Shown: positions 9,476 to 19,253, numbered from the stretch's first letter. The stretch: 64,000 nt of DNA from Hymenobacter plasmatis (GCF_020711255.1 NZ_JAJFAW010000007.1:62001-126000); one strand, 5' to 3'. A program made the numbers and translations. The notes: a model not told the origin generated them from the letters alone.

Positions 9476-9876
9476 GGTGTTGGCACCTCGGGTAACCAGC
9501 CGTGCCCTGGGAGCCTGCCCACGCCGGAAACCAGCTCAACCCCGAGCGGCCCAAGGAGGAGCTTAGTCAAGGTGCCTCATTGCCAAGGGCTTGACTTTGT
9601 GGGCCTCGGTCATTAGCTTGGGCTATCACAGCCCCCTGAGTTTATGCCTCTGCTTACTGCTCGCCTTCGGTGTTGTTGTCCGCCAGGATTCGGTTACGCC
9701 TGTCCATGAGGGTGCTAGCCGGCTGTAAGGTTGGCTTTTGTACAATTCCAAAAACTTTTTGCAGAAGATGTCCTGTGCTGGTTGGCCGGTGGGAAGGCCC
9801 TGACGACCAGCCAGAGGCTGCGGTTTTAAGCTCTTCTTTTTCAAATCTCTATATCTTTTTACCAACCTTTTTCCGC
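9476..9876. other. intergenic region between the receptor genes
   Basis: About 400 bases. The frame of the second receptor happens to be open back to 9670, but that stretch reads as Cys/Arg-rich noise with no family resemblance. A T-rich stretch (TATATCTTTTT near 9851) just before the start could hold a promoter, though no clean -33/-7 pair was found. Confidence 0.45.
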
Positions 9877-12714
9877 ATGAAAAATCTTTTACTTATTCTG
9901 CTGTTGGTCCTGGGTGGGCTGACAGCGCAGGCCCAGAAAATAACCGTGACCGGCCGGGTGGTGGGGGCGTCGGGCGAGGGGCTGCCTGGCTCCACAGTGC
10001 TGGAGCGTGGTACCTCCAACGGCACCTCTACGAGCGGCAACGGCGAGTTTTCGCTTTCCGTCGCGCCCGAGGCTACGCTCACCATTCAAGCCATTGGTTT
10101 TGCCACCCAGCAGATTCCGGTGAACGGCCGCACCACCCTGCCCGACGTGCGCCTTGTGGCCGCGGCCCAGGACCTGAATGAGGTGGTGGTGACGGGCTCC
10201 CGCGCCAGCGAAGGCCGCTCCAACATCCTGACCACGGCCCCGGTCGACGTGATTTCGGCCCGCGAAATCCGCGCATTTGCCCAAACCGACGTGACGCAGG
10301 TGATGTCGTACGTGGCGCCTTCGTTTCAATCGTCGCGCCAGTCCATCTCCGATGGCACCGACTTTGTGGACCCCGCCTCGTTGCGCGGCCTCGGCCCCGA
10401 CCAGGTACTGGTGCTCGTGAACGGCAAGCGCCGCCACAACCAGTCGCTGGTCAATATCAACGGCACCGTGGGCCGCGGCTCGGTGGGTACCGACCTGAAC
10501 GTGATTCCCACGGCCAGCATCAAGCGCATCGAAGTGCTGCGCGATGCCGCCTCGGCCCTCTACGGCTCCGACGCCATCGCCGGCGTGATTAACATTCAGC
10601 TCAAGGATGACTCCACGGGTGTAAGTGCCAGCGGCCTCTATGGCCAAACCGTGGAGAGCGACGGCAAAACCGAACAGGCCGATTTTAACGTGGGAATTGG
10701 GCTGAACAAGCGCGGCTTTCTGGACCTGAGCGGCCAGTTCCTGAACCGCGGGTTTGTGAACCGGGCCCTGCGCGACACCTCGCCGCTCATTTACCTGGGC
10801 AACAACGGCGGCAACTACCCCAGTACGGCCACCACCGAGCAGGCCCGCCGCGACCTCAAGGCCCAGGACGACGCCCTGGTGGCCCAGAATGGCTTCAACC
10901 GCGTGGACATCCGGGTGGGCCAGTCGGCCACGCGCAACTTCGGCGGCTTCCTGAACAGCGCCTACCGCCTGGGCCAGGGCTACGAGGTGTACGTGTCGGG
11001 CGGGGCCAGCTACCGCACCGGCCGGGGCCCCGGCTTCAACCGCCTGCCCAGCCAGCCCACGCAGAGCGACCTGACCATCTTCCCGAATGGCTTTTTGCCC
11101 TTCATCAACACCACCATCTACGACCAGTCGGCCATCGTGGGCCTGCGCAAGACCATCGGCGGCTTTGCGGCCGACCTGAGCAACACCTTCGGCCGCAACG
11201 AGCTGCGCTACGACGTGGACGGCTCCATCAACGCCTCGCTGCCACTGAACCCGGCCCTGAACCCCACCAGTTTCTACGCCGGGCGCCTGGCTTTCCGCCA
11301 AAACACCACCAACCTGGCCTTGTCGCGCAAGTTTACCGACGTGGGCATGCTGCCTTCGGTGAACGTGGCCTTGGGCGGCGAGTTCCGGGTTGATAATTTC
11401 AAGATTGGCCGCGGCGAATACGCCTCCTACATCAGCGGCGGCCGCCAGGTGGTGACCAGCGCCCCGGGCGTGACGCCGGTGGTACTGGGCCCCGCCGCGG
11501 CGGGCGCGCAGGTGTTCCCCGGCTACCAGCCCCAGGATGAGGTAAACAAGTCGCGCACCAACGTGGCCGGCTACCTCGATTTGGAAAGCGACGTGTCCGA
11601 GAGGCTGCTGGTGCACCTGGCCGGCCGGGCCGAGCACTACTCCGACTTCGGCGGCAACCTGAGCGGCCAGGCCGCCGCGCGCTTCACCGTGGTAGAGGGC
11701 CTGGCCCTGCGCGGCTCCATCGGCAACGGCTTCCGGGCGCCCTCGCTGCAGCAGCGCTACTTCACCAACACCAGCACCCAGTTTGTGAGCGGCGTGCCCA
11801 ACCAGGTACTCACCGTGAACAACGAAAACCCCATTGTCCGCAACGGCCTGGGCGGCAGCGGCCAGCAGGGCTTCGGCGTGGCGCCCCTCAAGCAAGAGAA
11901 GTCGACCAACTACAGCCTGGGCCTCACCGCCCGCGTGGCCCAAACCGTGACGCTAACGGTGGATGCTTACCAGATTGATATTTCCGACCGCATTGTGCTG
12001 TCCTCGCAGTTTACACGCACCAACCCCACGGTGAACACCATTCTGGGCACGCTGCCCGTGAGCCGGGTGCAGTTCTTCGCCAATGCCGTGAACACCCGCA
12101 CCCGCGGCGTCGACATCGTGGCCACCGAGCGCCTGGTGCTGGGCGACAACAACCGCCTGACCCTGACGGCCGCTGCCAACCTGAACGAAACGGTGGTGCG
12201 CAGCTTCAACAGTACGTCGTCGACCGTAAACAACGACCCCACGCCCGGCACCGCTGGCCTGCAAAACACGCTGTTTGACCGCCAGCAGCGCGCCCGCCTC
12301 GAAAACGGCAACCCCCGCAGCAAAGTCAACCTGAGCGCCAACATCGGCCACGGCATCTTCAGCTTCGAAGCCCGCACCGTGCGCTTCGGCGAAATTCAGT
12401 ACAAAGACGCCGACCCAGCCCGCTCGTTTCTGGACCAGACCTTCCGCGCCAAGTGGATTACCGACCTGACGCTGAGCGCCCAGGTTATCAAGCAAGTTGG
12501 GCTGACGGTGGGCGTAAACAACGTGTTCAACGTGTACCCCGACAAGTTTATCCAGAGCCCGCGCAACAACGAGTTCAACTTCTCGGCCGACCCCAACCTG
12601 AGCTATAACTCCTCACTCGACAACACCAACCGGGGCCGCTTCGTGTACCCGGCCAACCAGTTCGGCTTCATCGGGGCCTACTACTTCGCCCGCGTGAACG
12701 TGACGCTGCCGTAG
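9877..12714 (+). CDS. TonB-dependent outer-membrane receptor, paralogue 2
   Basis: Receptor of 945 residues with the same architecture as its upstream neighbour: signal peptide (MKNLLLILLLVLGGLTAQAQ), CarboxypepD_reg-like domain, LNEVVVTGSRASEGRSNIL, plug with GLGPDQVLVLVNGKRRHNQS, barrel ending FYFARVNVTLP-like residues (YYFARVNVTLP). Long blocks are identical to the first receptor (for example NAVNTRTRG and NGFRAPSLQQR), showing a tandem duplication. Differences cluster in likely surface loops, and it has insertions such as VTSAPGVTPVVLGPAAAG and RNGLGGSGQQGFGV. The ATG at 9877 immediately precedes the signal peptide. It has its own terminator, so the two copies may be expressed separately. 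Confidence 0.92.
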   Translation: MKNLLLILLLVLGGLTAQAQKITVTGRVVGASGEGLPGSTVLERGTSNGTSTSGNGEFSLSVAPEATLTIQAIGFATQQIPVNGRTTLPDVRLVAAAQDLNEVVVTGSRASEGRSNILTTAPVDVISAREIRAFAQTDVTQVMSYVAPSFQSSRQSISDGTDFVDPASLRGLGPDQVLVLVNGKRRHNQSLVNINGTVGRGSVGTDLNVIPTASIKRIEVLRDAASALYGSDAIAGVINIQLKDDSTGVSASGLYGQTVESDGKTEQADFNVGIGLNKRGFLDLSGQFLNRGFVNRALRDTSPLIYLGNNGGNYPSTATTEQARRDLKAQDDALVAQNGFNRVDIRVGQSATRNFGGFLNSAYRLGQGYEVYVSGGASYRTGRGPGFNRLPSQPTQSDLTIFPNGFLPFINTTIYDQSAIVGLRKTIGGFAADLSNTFGRNELRYDVDGSINASLPLNPALNPTSFYAGRLAFRQNTTNLALSRKFTDVGMLPSVNVALGGEFRVDNFKIGRGEYASYISGGRQVVTSAPGVTPVVLGPAAAGAQVFPGYQPQDEVNKSRTNVAGYLDLESDVSERLLVHLAGRAEHYSDFGGNLSGQAAARFTVVEGLALRGSIGNGFRAPSLQQRYFTNTSTQFVSGVPNQVLTVNNENPIVRNGLGGSGQQGFGVAPLKQEKSTNYSLGLTARVAQTVTLTVDAYQIDISDRIVLSSQFTRTNPTVNTILGTLPVSRVQFFANAVNTRTRGVDIVATERLVLGDNNRLTLTAAANLNETVVRSFNSTSSTVNNDPTPGTAGLQNTLFDRQQRARLENGNPRSKVNLSANIGHGIFSFEARTVRFGEIQYKDADPARSFLDQTFRAKWITDLTLSAQVIKQVGLTVGVNNVFNVYPDKFIQSPRNNEFNFSADPNLSYNSSLDNTNRGRFVYPANQFGFIGAYYFARVNVTLP

Positions 12715-12737
12715 GGTTACCTGCCTTTGCAAACAAC

Positions 12738-12770
12738 AAAAAAGCCAGCCCAATTGGGCTGGCTTTTTTT
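12738..12770. terminator. bidirectional intrinsic terminator
   Basis: AAAAAAGCCAGCCCAATTGG pairs with its reverse complement across the centre, with A and T tracts on both sides. It sits between the convergent receptor 2 gene and the T9SS-cargo gene and can serve both strands. Confidence 0.9.
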
Positions 12771-12816
12771 GTGAGGAATGACGACTTCTGTGCCCAGCCC
12801 CACTCGGGGCGGGACG

Positions 12817-14265
12817 CTAGCGGCCAGCGTAGGAAAGCCGCGCCACCTGGCTGCCGCTCTGGTTACGGGCCAGGTACAAGCCGGCGGCAACGGCCGGGCC
12901 CGGGTGCCACACCAGGCTGCCATCGGCGGCGGTTAGCAGCTGCGCCACGGTGCGGCCCAACTCATCGCTAATGAGCACGGGCTGGCGGCCGGGTTGGGCA
13001 AGCTGAAAGCGCACTTCGTCTTGAAACGGCGAAGGGTAGGGCGGTTGGGCCAGCGGCTGGCGGGCAGGACGGATGGCTAGTAACTGCTGGATGACCACCA
13101 CGGGTACCGTCAAGACTTCGGCGCCGGGCACCGGGCACGCGTTGTCGGTGGCGGTGGCCGTCAGGGCGTAGCGGCCTAGTGGCTGGGTAGCCGGCACCTG
13201 CCAGGTCAGCAACCCCTGGCCATTGCCGAGGTCCTGAAAGGTGGCGCCAGGAAAGACGGCCGGCACATGGCTGCTCAGGGCCAACACCTGCCCCGCATCG
13301 GCATCCGTGGCCGTTACCGTGAGCGAAAGCGTCTGGCCGGCGTTCACGCGAATGGTTTGGCCCAGGAGTTGGCTACCTGGGCTGCCGGTGCGGGCCACGC
13401 GCGTAAAGGCGGGCAGCTGGTTGTTGCTGAGCACCACCCAGTAGTCCATGTCCCGCGTGATGCTGCCAATCTGCTGCCAGCTGCCGCTTATGCGCCGGTA
13501 CTCGTCGATGCGCACGGCCAGGGCATAAATCCCTTGCGTTGCCTGCCCGCTGCCGGTGAGTAGCTGGCCGGTAGCCGCATTAATTTGAAAATGCGGCGCG
13601 ATGGGCCCGGCCGTAGCCGCGCCGCAGCCCGGCGATGTAGTGGGAGCCGCCAACGGCTGCACGAGCTGGTACACCAGCGAATCGCCTTCGTTGTCGTAGG
13701 CATTCAGGCTGAAAGACCGCGCCTGCAGGCCGGAAAGCTGAATGAGCTCAGCGGTAGTAAACCGGGGCGAGGAATTTATCAGGCCGGTTGCATTGTGCAG
13801 CTCGGCCTTCACATAAATGCTTTGCATTTCCGATTTGGCCATGTTAACCAACCCAGAGCGTCGGTTCTCTCCGTTAATGCTCAGCGTCCAATCAGCAGGC
13901 GGAAGCTGCACCAGCCCCTCCAACGTGGTTACCCGGTAGTAGATGCCGCCACTAGCGCCACTGGTGGCGCAGCCTTGGCTTAGGGTTACCTCGGCCGTGC
14001 GTATCAGGTGAGTGGTGAAGCTGCCGGCCTGGGCCGTGCCGCACCCGTTTTTTCCGCAGGTCAACAAGATGTCCGTATCCTGAACCACTGCATTGGCATC
14101 CAGAAACAACCGCACCGTAATGCGGTACTGATTGGGCAGCGCCGCCGTGCCGGCATACGCATAGGTAAGGTCGGCCCCCAGCCAGTGAGAGGCACGGGCC
14201 GCCAGGCAACTGCCCCACCATAAAACCAGAAGCAATGTGCTGCGGAAGAGGAAAGATGGACGCAT
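12817..14265 (-). CDS. secreted protein with T9SS-type C-terminal sorting domain
   Basis: Secreted protein of 482 residues. A signal peptide ends in SCLAARAS; the mature start SHWLGADLTYAY is typical of large Bacteroidota surface proteins annotated near gliding-motility or PKD proteins. The middle contains cadherin-like or Ig-like strands (AYDNEGDSLVYQLVQPL, LTVTATDADAG, YALTATATDNACPV). The last 75 residues (YPSPFQDEVRFQLAQPG through AGLYLARNQSG to VARLSYAGR) fit a type A T9SS sorting domain. Role is probably an exported surface or adhesive protein. The start at 14265 places the methionine immediately before the signal peptide; an upstream ATG at 14295 is less likely. Confidence 0.78.
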   Translation of the reverse strand: MRPSFLFRSTLLLVLWWGSCLAARASHWLGADLTYAYAGTAALPNQYRITVRLFLDANAVVQDTDILLTCGKNGCGTAQAGSFTTHLIRTAEVTLSQGCATSGASGGIYYRVTTLEGLVQLPPADWTLSINGENRRSGLVNMAKSEMQSIYVKAELHNATGLINSSPRFTTAELIQLSGLQARSFSLNAYDNEGDSLVYQLVQPLAAPTTSPGCGAATAGPIAPHFQINAATGQLLTGSGQATQGIYALAVRIDEYRRISGSWQQIGSITRDMDYWVVLSNNQLPAFTRVARTGSPGSQLLGQTIRVNAGQTLSLTVTATDADAGQVLALSSHVPAVFPGATFQDLGNGQGLLTWQVPATQPLGRYALTATATDNACPVPGAEVLTVPVVVIQQLLAIRPARQPLAQPPYPSPFQDEVRFQLAQPGRQPVLISDELGRTVAQLLTAADGSLVWHPGPAVAAGLYLARNQSGSQVARLSYAGR

Positions 14266-14292
14266 CGCCGTATTGAAGAGGTAGAAACGAAA

Positions 14293-14323
14293 CACCAGCC
14301 CGACAGCGGGTGCCGGGCTGGTG
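14293..14323 (-). terminator. probable terminator of the OmpA lipoprotein gene
   Basis: CACCAGCCCG pairs with CGGGCTGGTG. Read on the minus strand it is followed by TTTCGTTTC, a weak U-rich tract. It lies just after the stop of the minus-strand OmpA gene and before the next minus-strand start. Confidence 0.6.
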
Positions 14324-14370
14324 AAAGTAACGTGAATCAGAGGGTTACTGGTATTGGTTGCCCGTATTAT

Positions 14371-15399
14371 TTATTTGCCAGTAGGAGCAGCGGCCGCTGG
14401 GGTGGCCGAGTTGCTGTCCAGAATCTGAAACAGGTCGTCGAGCTTGGGGGTGAGGATGATTTCGGTGCGGCGGTTCATGGCCTTGTTCTGGGGCGTGTCG
14501 TTGGCCGCGACGGGCACGTACTGGCCGCGGCCCGACGCCGTGACGCGCGCCGGCGGCACGCCGCTGGCGGTGAGCAGGCGCGCAATTTCGGTGGCGCGCA
14601 GGGCGCTCAGGTCCCAGTTGTCGGTGAGGCCGGCGGTGCCGCGCATGATGGGCACGTTGTCGGTGTGGCCTTCCACTACCACGTTCACGTCTTTCTGCTC
14701 CTGCAGCACCGTGGCGAGCTTCTTAAGGGCCTCCTGGCCTTTGGGGTCCACCTTCGTGGAGCCGGATTTGAACAGCAGCTGCTCGGAAAGCGACACGTAC
14801 ACCTTGCCATCTTTCAGCTTCACCTGCAAGTCGCTGGAGTTGAAGCTGAGCAGGGCCTTGCTCACGCGGGCCTTCAGGTCGTTTACAGCCTTGTCCTTTT
14901 CGGCGAGGGCTTTGGTGAGCTCGGTGAGCCGGGCTTCGCGCACCTTGAGGTCGGCGGCGAGGCGGTCGTTTTCGGCTTTGCTCTTCTGCAGGTTGGTGTC
15001 GAGTTCGCCCAGCTCGGCTTCGCGGCGGGCCAGGTCCTTGGCTACTTTGTTGTAGTCGGAGGATTTGTTGGCCAACTCCCGGTCGCTGTTCTTGAGCAGC
15101 TTGTCGTAGCTGTTGTTGAGCTCGTTGTAGAGGGTGCGGGTTTTGCGGTAGGCGGCGCCGGTTTCGGCAGAGTCCGTCACGAGGCGCTTTTGCGTGAGGC
15201 GCAGCTGGGCCAGTTCGTCGCTGGCTTTCTTGAGCTCGGCCGTGGCACCAAGGTACTGGCGCTCGGCGGTGGCTTTGCCGTCGGCGTCGGCCTTCTGGCG
15301 GGCGCTCAGGTCGTCGTATTTCTTGGCGGTTACGCAGCTGTTGAGGGCGGGCGCCGCCAGCAGCGACAGGGCCAGCAGGGCAGGGGAGAAGTTTTTCAC
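14371..15399 (-). CDS. OmpA-family lipoprotein with long coiled coil
   Basis: 342 residues starting at a GTG (15397-15399). The N-terminal signal ends in a lipobox-like LNSC (Cys about 22). Residues about 30-190 are charged and heptad-like (LGATAELKKASDELAQLRL, KSENDRLAADLKVREARL), i.e. a long coiled coil. Residues about 215-330 form an OmpA C-terminal peptidoglycan-binding domain: LSEQLLFKSGSTKVDPKG, VVEGHTDNVPI, LSALRATEIARLL, and MNRRTEIIL with the Asp/Arg pair that binds diaminopimelate. It probably tethers the outer membrane to peptidoglycan, with the coiled coil as a spacer. Confidence 0.88.
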   Translation of the reverse strand: MKNFSPALLALSLLAAPALNSCVTAKKYDDLSARQKADADGKATAERQYLGATAELKKASDELAQLRLTQKRLVTDSAETGAAYRKTRTLYNELNNSYDKLLKNSDRELANKSSDYNKVAKDLARREAELGELDTNLQKSKAENDRLAADLKVREARLTELTKALAEKDKAVNDLKARVSKALLSFNSSDLQVKLKDGKVYVSLSEQLLFKSGSTKVDPKGQEALKKLATVLQEQKDVNVVVEGHTDNVPIMRGTAGLTDNWDLSALRATEIARLLTASGVPPARVTASGRGQYVPVAANDTPQNKAMNRRTEIILTPKLDDLFQILDSNSATPAAAAPTGK

Positions 15400-15505
15400 G
15401 TAATAAATAGAAGGCTGAATTTCGGGCGGTGGAAGGCCGGGCAGTCCGGCCGTAATGGAAGAGCAAGGTAGCGCTTAACCCGCAGCCAGCGCCTCCCAAG
15501 CCCGA

Positions 15506-15534
15506 TTTGCCTCGTGTTTTTCGACCTATATTTG
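15506..15534 (+). promoter_or_regulatory. Bacteroidota-type promoter of the aldolase gene
   Basis: TTTG (15506-15509), 17 bases, then TATATTTG (15527-15534), an exact match to the TTTG / TAnnTTTG consensus. It implies a leader of about 40 bases before the ATG at 15581. Confidence 0.75.
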
Positions 15535-15580
15535 CTCAGCAGCCCACTGGGCCGGCACTCACCCCGATTTTCCCCTTCCC

Positions 15581-16627
15581 ATGGCCTCCTCCCTCGTCCT
15601 GAGCCGAGAAAACGAAGCCTTGCTGACGCACGAGGCGCTGGTGAGCAAAGACATGATTCACGCCCCCGGCCCCGACTTCCTGGACCGGTGCTTTGTGCCC
15701 GGCAGCCGCACGCCGCAGGTGCTGCGCAGTCTCGGGGCCATCTACAACCACGGCCGCCTGGCTGGCACCGGCTACGTCAGCATCCTGCCCGTCGACCAGG
15801 GCATTGAGCACACCGCGGGCTCGTCCTTCGGGCCCAACCCGATGTATTTCGACCCCGAAAACATCCTGCGGCTGGCCGTGGAAGGCGGCTGCAACGCCGT
15901 GGCCACCACCTTCGGCACCTTTGGCACGGTGGCCCGCAAGTATGCCCACAAAATCCCGTTCTTGGTCAAAATCAACCACAACGAGCTGCTGACTTATCCC
16001 AATAAGTTCGACCAAATTATGTTCGGTTCGGTGCGGCAGGCCTGGGACATGGGCGCCACCGCCGTGGGGGCCACCGTGTATTTCGGCTCGCCCGAAAGCA
16101 ACCGCCAGATTATCGAAGTCACCGCCGCCTTCGAGGAGGCCCACCGGCTGGGCATGGCCACCGTGCTGTGGTGCTACACCCGCAACAACGCCTTCAAAAC
16201 CAACGATAAAGACTACCACGTGGCGGCCGACCTCACCGGCCAGGCCAACCACTTGGGCGTGACCATGGGCGCCGACATCATCAAGCAGAAGCTGCCCGAA
16301 AACAACGGCGGCTTCACCACACTGAAGTTCGGCAAGACCTTTCCGGCCATGTACGACAAGCTCAGCAGCGACCACCCCATCGACCTGACCCGCTACCAGG
16401 TGCTCAACTGCTACGCCGGCCGCATTGGGCTGATTAACTCGGGCGGCGAAAGCCTGGGCGACGGCGACCGCGAGGCCGCCGTGAAAACGGCCATCATCAA
16501 CAAGCGCGCCGGTGGGCAGGGGCTCATTTCGGGCCGCAAAGCTTTCCAGCGCCCGTTTGCCGAGGGAGTGGACCTGCTGAACGCGATTCAGGATGTTTAC
16601 CTCGACCAATCCATCACCATTGCGTAG
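15581..16627 (+). CDS. fbaB: class I fructose-bisphosphate aldolase (DhnA/FbaB type)
   Basis: Cytoplasmic glycolytic/gluconeogenic enzyme of 348 residues that interconverts fructose 1,6-bisphosphate with dihydroxyacetone phosphate and glyceraldehyde 3-phosphate by a Schiff-base mechanism. DhnA-type features: [20 protein letters not shown] near residues 63-82, [56 protein letters not shown] (likely Schiff-base lysine region), and [10 protein letters not shown], where the family binds phosphate. The C-terminal [23 protein letters not shown] is also standard. It is preceded by a textbook Bacteroidota promoter. Confidence 0.92.
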   Translation: MASSLVLSRENEALLTHEALVSKDMIHAPGPDFLDRCFVPGSRTPQVLRSLGAIYNHGRLAGTGYVSILPVDQGIEHTAGSSFGPNPMYFDPENILRLAVEGGCNAVATTFGTFGTVARKYAHKIPFLVKINHNELLTYPNKFDQIMFGSVRQAWDMGATAVGATVYFGSPESNRQIIEVTAAFEEAHRLGMATVLWCYTRNNAFKTNDKDYHVAADLTGQANHLGVTMGADIIKQKLPENNGGFTTLKFGKTFPAMYDKLSSDHPIDLTRYQVLNCYAGRIGLINSGGESLGDGDREAAVKTAIINKRAGGQGLISGRKAFQRPFAEGVDLLNAIQDVYLDQSITIA

Positions 16628-16740
16628 AGAGAAGGGCAGGCCGCCAGTGTTCAGCATGGGGCTAAAACAGGCCAGTACTTATGGCTTATCTTTGATGCCC
16701 TGTTTTATTAGTCACGGCAAGCCTGAAGCTTGCGGCTCTT

Positions 16741-16790
16741 CCTCAAAAATAAAAGCTAATAGCCATCCGCTAACAGCTAAAAGCTAACAT
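16741..16790. repeat. AGCTAA short tandem-like repeat
   Basis: Interrupted copies of AAAGCTAA and GCTAACAGCTAA sit immediately before accD. Similar words (ATAGCTAATAATC) occur at the left window edge and near 62863. Possibly a decayed palindromic element; function unknown. Confidence 0.4.
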
Positions 16791-16793
16791 CAA

Positions 16794-17696
16794 ATGGCCT
16801 GGTTTAAGCGCGTAGAAAAGGGCATCGTCACCCCTACTGACCAAAAAAAGGAGACGCCCGACGGCCTCTGGCACAAATGCCCCGAGTGCAAAACGGTGGT
16901 GACCATGGCCGAGCACAAGCGGCTGCGGTACGTGTGCGGCTCCTGCAACCACCACGACCGGATTGACGCCGCCGACTACTTCGAGTTCCTGTTCGACAAC
17001 GGCCACTTTACTGAGCTCGACGCCGATTTGACGTCCGGCGACCCGCTGCGTTTTGTCGACACCAAGGAGTACCCCAAGCGCATTGCCGCCACCGAGCACA
17101 ACACTGGCCTGAAAGACGCCGTGCGCACGGCCCACGGCCTGTCGACGGGCCAGCCGTTGGTGGTGGCGGCCATGGATTTCAAGTTCATCGGCGGCTCTAT
17201 GGGCTCGGTGGTGGGCGAGAAAATTGCGCGCGCCATTGACTTTGCCCGCAAAAACCGAACGCCCTTCCTCATGATTTCGCGCTCCGGCGGCGCCCGTATG
17301 ATGGAAGCCGGCTACTCGCTGATGCAGATGGCCAAGACGTCGGCCAAGCTGGCCCTGCTCTCGGAAGCGGGCGTGCCCTACGTGAGCCTGCTCACCGACC
17401 CCACCACGGGCGGCGTCACGGCATCGTTTGCCATGCTCGGCGACTTTAATATTGCCGAGCCGGGCGCACTAATCGGCTTTGCCGGGCCGCGGGTTATCAA
17501 AGAAACCATCGGCAAAGATTTGCCCAAGGGCTTTCAAAGCGCCGAGTTCGTGCTCGAGCACGGCTTCCTCGATTTCATTGTGGACCGGCGCGAGCTGAAG
17601 CAGCGCCTGGCCGATTTGTTGGGCATGCTGCAGCCGGCGGCGGTGGCGGCGCCTGAGGCGCGCGATGCCCGTCGGGCTTCATCCAAAGCGCATTAG
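16794..17696 (+). CDS. accD: acetyl-CoA carboxylase carboxyltransferase subunit beta
   Basis: Cytoplasmic subunit (300 residues) of acetyl-CoA carboxylase; with AccA it transfers the carboxyl group from biotin to acetyl-CoA for fatty-acid synthesis. The N-terminal zinc ribbon is complete: CPEC, 15 residues, CGSC (about residues 28-50). The crotonase-like core shows [54 protein letters not shown], and [17 protein letters not shown]. Length is standard. accA is not in the window, as is common in Bacteroidota. A TATCTTTG box (16687-16694) lies about 100 bases upstream but without a clear -33 element. Confidence 0.96.
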   Translation: MAWFKRVEKGIVTPTDQKKETPDGLWHKCPECKTVVTMAEHKRLRYVCGSCNHHDRIDAADYFEFLFDNGHFTELDADLTSGDPLRFVDTKEYPKRIAATEHNTGLKDAVRTAHGLSTGQPLVVAAMDFKFIGGSMGSVVGEKIARAIDFARKNRTPFLMISRSGGARMMEAGYSLMQMAKTSAKLALLSEAGVPYVSLLTDPTTGGVTASFAMLGDFNIAEPGALIGFAGPRVIKETIGKDLPKGFQSAEFVLEHGFLDFIVDRRELKQRLADLLGMLQPAAVAAPEARDARRASSKAH

Positions 17697-17736
17697 GGCC
17701 AGCCCAGGGCTTTTTTTACTTTCGGCACACTTATTG

Positions 17737-17769
17737 AAAAGCCCGTTTCCGTTACCGGAACGGGTTTTT
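17737..17769 (+). terminator. intrinsic terminator of accD
   Basis: AAAAGCCCGTTTCC pairs with GGAACGGGTTTTT across GTTACC, 40 bases after the accD stop. Confidence 0.88.
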
Positions 17770-17813
17770 CCCGTATAAGCCCGAGAATATCTCCACCAAC
17801 TTTTCATTTTCCT

Positions 17814-18560
17814 ATGAACACCTCCAAATCCCTTCTTTCCGTGCTGATGGCTTTCGTGCTGTTATTCAGCTCCTGCGCGAGCACGAAGCAGACCACGACC
17901 CAGCCCGACCTCTCGACCAACAACGGTACCGGTGCCCGCAAAACCGGCATGAGCAAAACCACCAAAGGCGGCCTGATTGGCGCCGGTAGCGGCGCGGCCG
18001 CTGGTGCTATCCTGGGCCGCGTTATTGGCGGTGGTGCCCGCGGTACGGCCATTGGCGCTATTGTAGGTGCGGCGGCCGGTGGTACGGCCGGTGCCTTGAT
18101 TGGCCGCAAAATGGACAAGCAGGCCGAAGACCTGCAGCGCGACATGAAAGACGCCAAAGTAGAGCGTGTGGGCGAAGGCATCAAAATCACCTTCGACTCG
18201 GGCATTCTGTTTGACTCGAATTCGGCCACGTTGCGTCCGGCTTCCGAAACGGACATCACCAAGATGGCCGCTATCCTGCAGAAATACCCCGACACCAACG
18301 TGCTGATTGAAGGCCACACCGACAACACCGGTTCGGATGCCATCAACCAGCCCCTGAGCGAGCGCCGGGCCCAGGCCGTGGCCAACTCTACCATTGCCAA
18401 AGGCGTGTCTTCGAGCCGCATCACCACGCAGGGCTACGGCTCGACCCAGCCCGTGGCCGACAACAGCACCCCCGAAGGCAAGCAGGCCAACCGTCGCGTT
18501 GAGGTTGCCATCTACGCCAACGAGAAGATGAAAAAAGCTGCCGAAGAAGGCCGCTTGTAA
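17814..18560 (+). CDS. OmpA-family lipoprotein with glycine zipper, copy 1
   Basis: 248 residues. The lipobox LFSSC gives a lipidated Cys at about 21, followed by a Thr/Gln-rich linker. A glycine-zipper membrane segment (about 55-102; GGLIGAGSGAAAGAILG, AAAGGTAGALIGRKMDK) precedes a complete OmpA C-terminal domain (about 120-238) with ITFDSGILFDSNSATLRP, IEGHTDNTGSDAINQPLSER, and ANRRVEVAI. It likely links the outer membrane to peptidoglycan. A paralogue with nearly identical zipper and OmpA domains lies at 19254-19970, with a small zipper protein between them, indicating local duplication. Confidence 0.9.
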   Translation: MNTSKSLLSVLMAFVLLFSSCASTKQTTTQPDLSTNNGTGARKTGMSKTTKGGLIGAGSGAAAGAILGRVIGGGARGTAIGAIVGAAAGGTAGALIGRKMDKQAEDLQRDMKDAKVERVGEGIKITFDSGILFDSNSATLRPASETDITKMAAILQKYPDTNVLIEGHTDNTGSDAINQPLSERRAQAVANSTIAKGVSSSRITTQGYGSTQPVADNSTPEGKQANRRVEVAIYANEKMKKAAEEGRL

Positions 18561-18596
18561 GTTGAGCTAGCTCTGTAGCAGGCAAACAACCCTAGG

Positions 18597-18629
18597 AAAA
18601 AGGCCGCCCGATTGGGCGGCCTTTTTTTA
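18597..18629 (+). terminator. intrinsic terminator
   Basis: AAAAAGGCCGCCC pairs with GGGCGGCCTTTTTTT across GATT, after the first OmpA glycine-zipper gene. Confidence 0.92.
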
Positions 18630-18739
18630 GTGGTATTATTCTTGCCCGACCGTACCAGATTACGCGGCTCCGGTACAACCTCTACCAAATTGCCCGCGTT
18701 TAAATCAGCGTTGTCTTTCAACCTTAACTTTTATCTGAC

Positions 18740-19021
18740 ATGAAAACGCTCAAGGTATTTTTTCTGCTGGTGTTCTCCTTCCTGCTGCTGGCCGGCTCGG
18801 CTGCGCAGGCCCAGACGCCCAAAAAGACGTGGAGCAATAAGGCCAAGGGTGCTGCCATTGGCGGTGGCGCGGGTGCCGTAACGGGCGCAGTGCTCGGCGG
18901 GGGCAAGGGTGCCATCATCGGCGGCGCTGCGGGTGCCGTGGGCGGTGGCCTGCTGGGGCGCAGAAAAGACAAGAAGCAGGACCCGGCCCGCTACAACGCT
19001 TACCACAATAAGAAGAAATAG
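18740..19021 (+). CDS. small secreted glycine-zipper (YMGG-like) protein
   Basis: 93 residues: signal peptide ending GSAAQAQ, a short basic stretch (KKTWSNKAKG), a glycine-zipper segment of about 50 residues (AAIGGGAGAVTGAVLGGGKG, AIIGGAAGAVGGGLLGRRKD), then a Lys/Asn/Tyr-rich tail. The zipper closely resembles those in the two flanking OmpA proteins, so it may be a truncated relative or a partner that packs with them in the outer membrane. Function is unknown; glycine-zipper proteins often form oligomeric membrane assemblies. It has its own terminator. Confidence 0.85.
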   Translation: MKTLKVFFLLVFSFLLLAGSAAQAQTPKKTWSNKAKGAAIGGGAGAVTGAVLGGGKGAIIGGAAGAVGGGLLGRRKDKKQDPARYNAYHNKKK

Positions 19022-19061
19022 CAGGAACCGCCGACGGCAACTCTGGTGTTGTTGAGCTAAG

Positions 19062-19097
19062 AACGGCCTTCACTTTTTAGTGGGGCCGTTTTTTTAT
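19062..19097 (+). terminator. intrinsic terminator
   Basis: AACGGCCTTCAC pairs imperfectly with GTGGGGCCGTT and is followed by TTTTTT, after the small glycine-zipper gene. Confidence 0.8.
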
Positions 19098-19253
19098 CAC
19101 TGAGGCACGCCATGTTACGCAACAGTAAGCGCTGCTACCGTCGAGCCTGGAAAGTTTGGCAAGGTGGTTGCAAATGGCGTACTTGCCGGCCCGTTGCCCC
19201 CGCAGCGAATTGTTTCAGGCCGTTTACTTATTACCCAACCCTTTTTTTTGATT

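Noticed and set aside
9889..11943. Long minus-strand frame opposite receptor 2
   Set aside because: Same shadow effect; composition is His/Gly/Ala/Val-rich, there is no export signal or motif, and the plus-strand receptor is complete.
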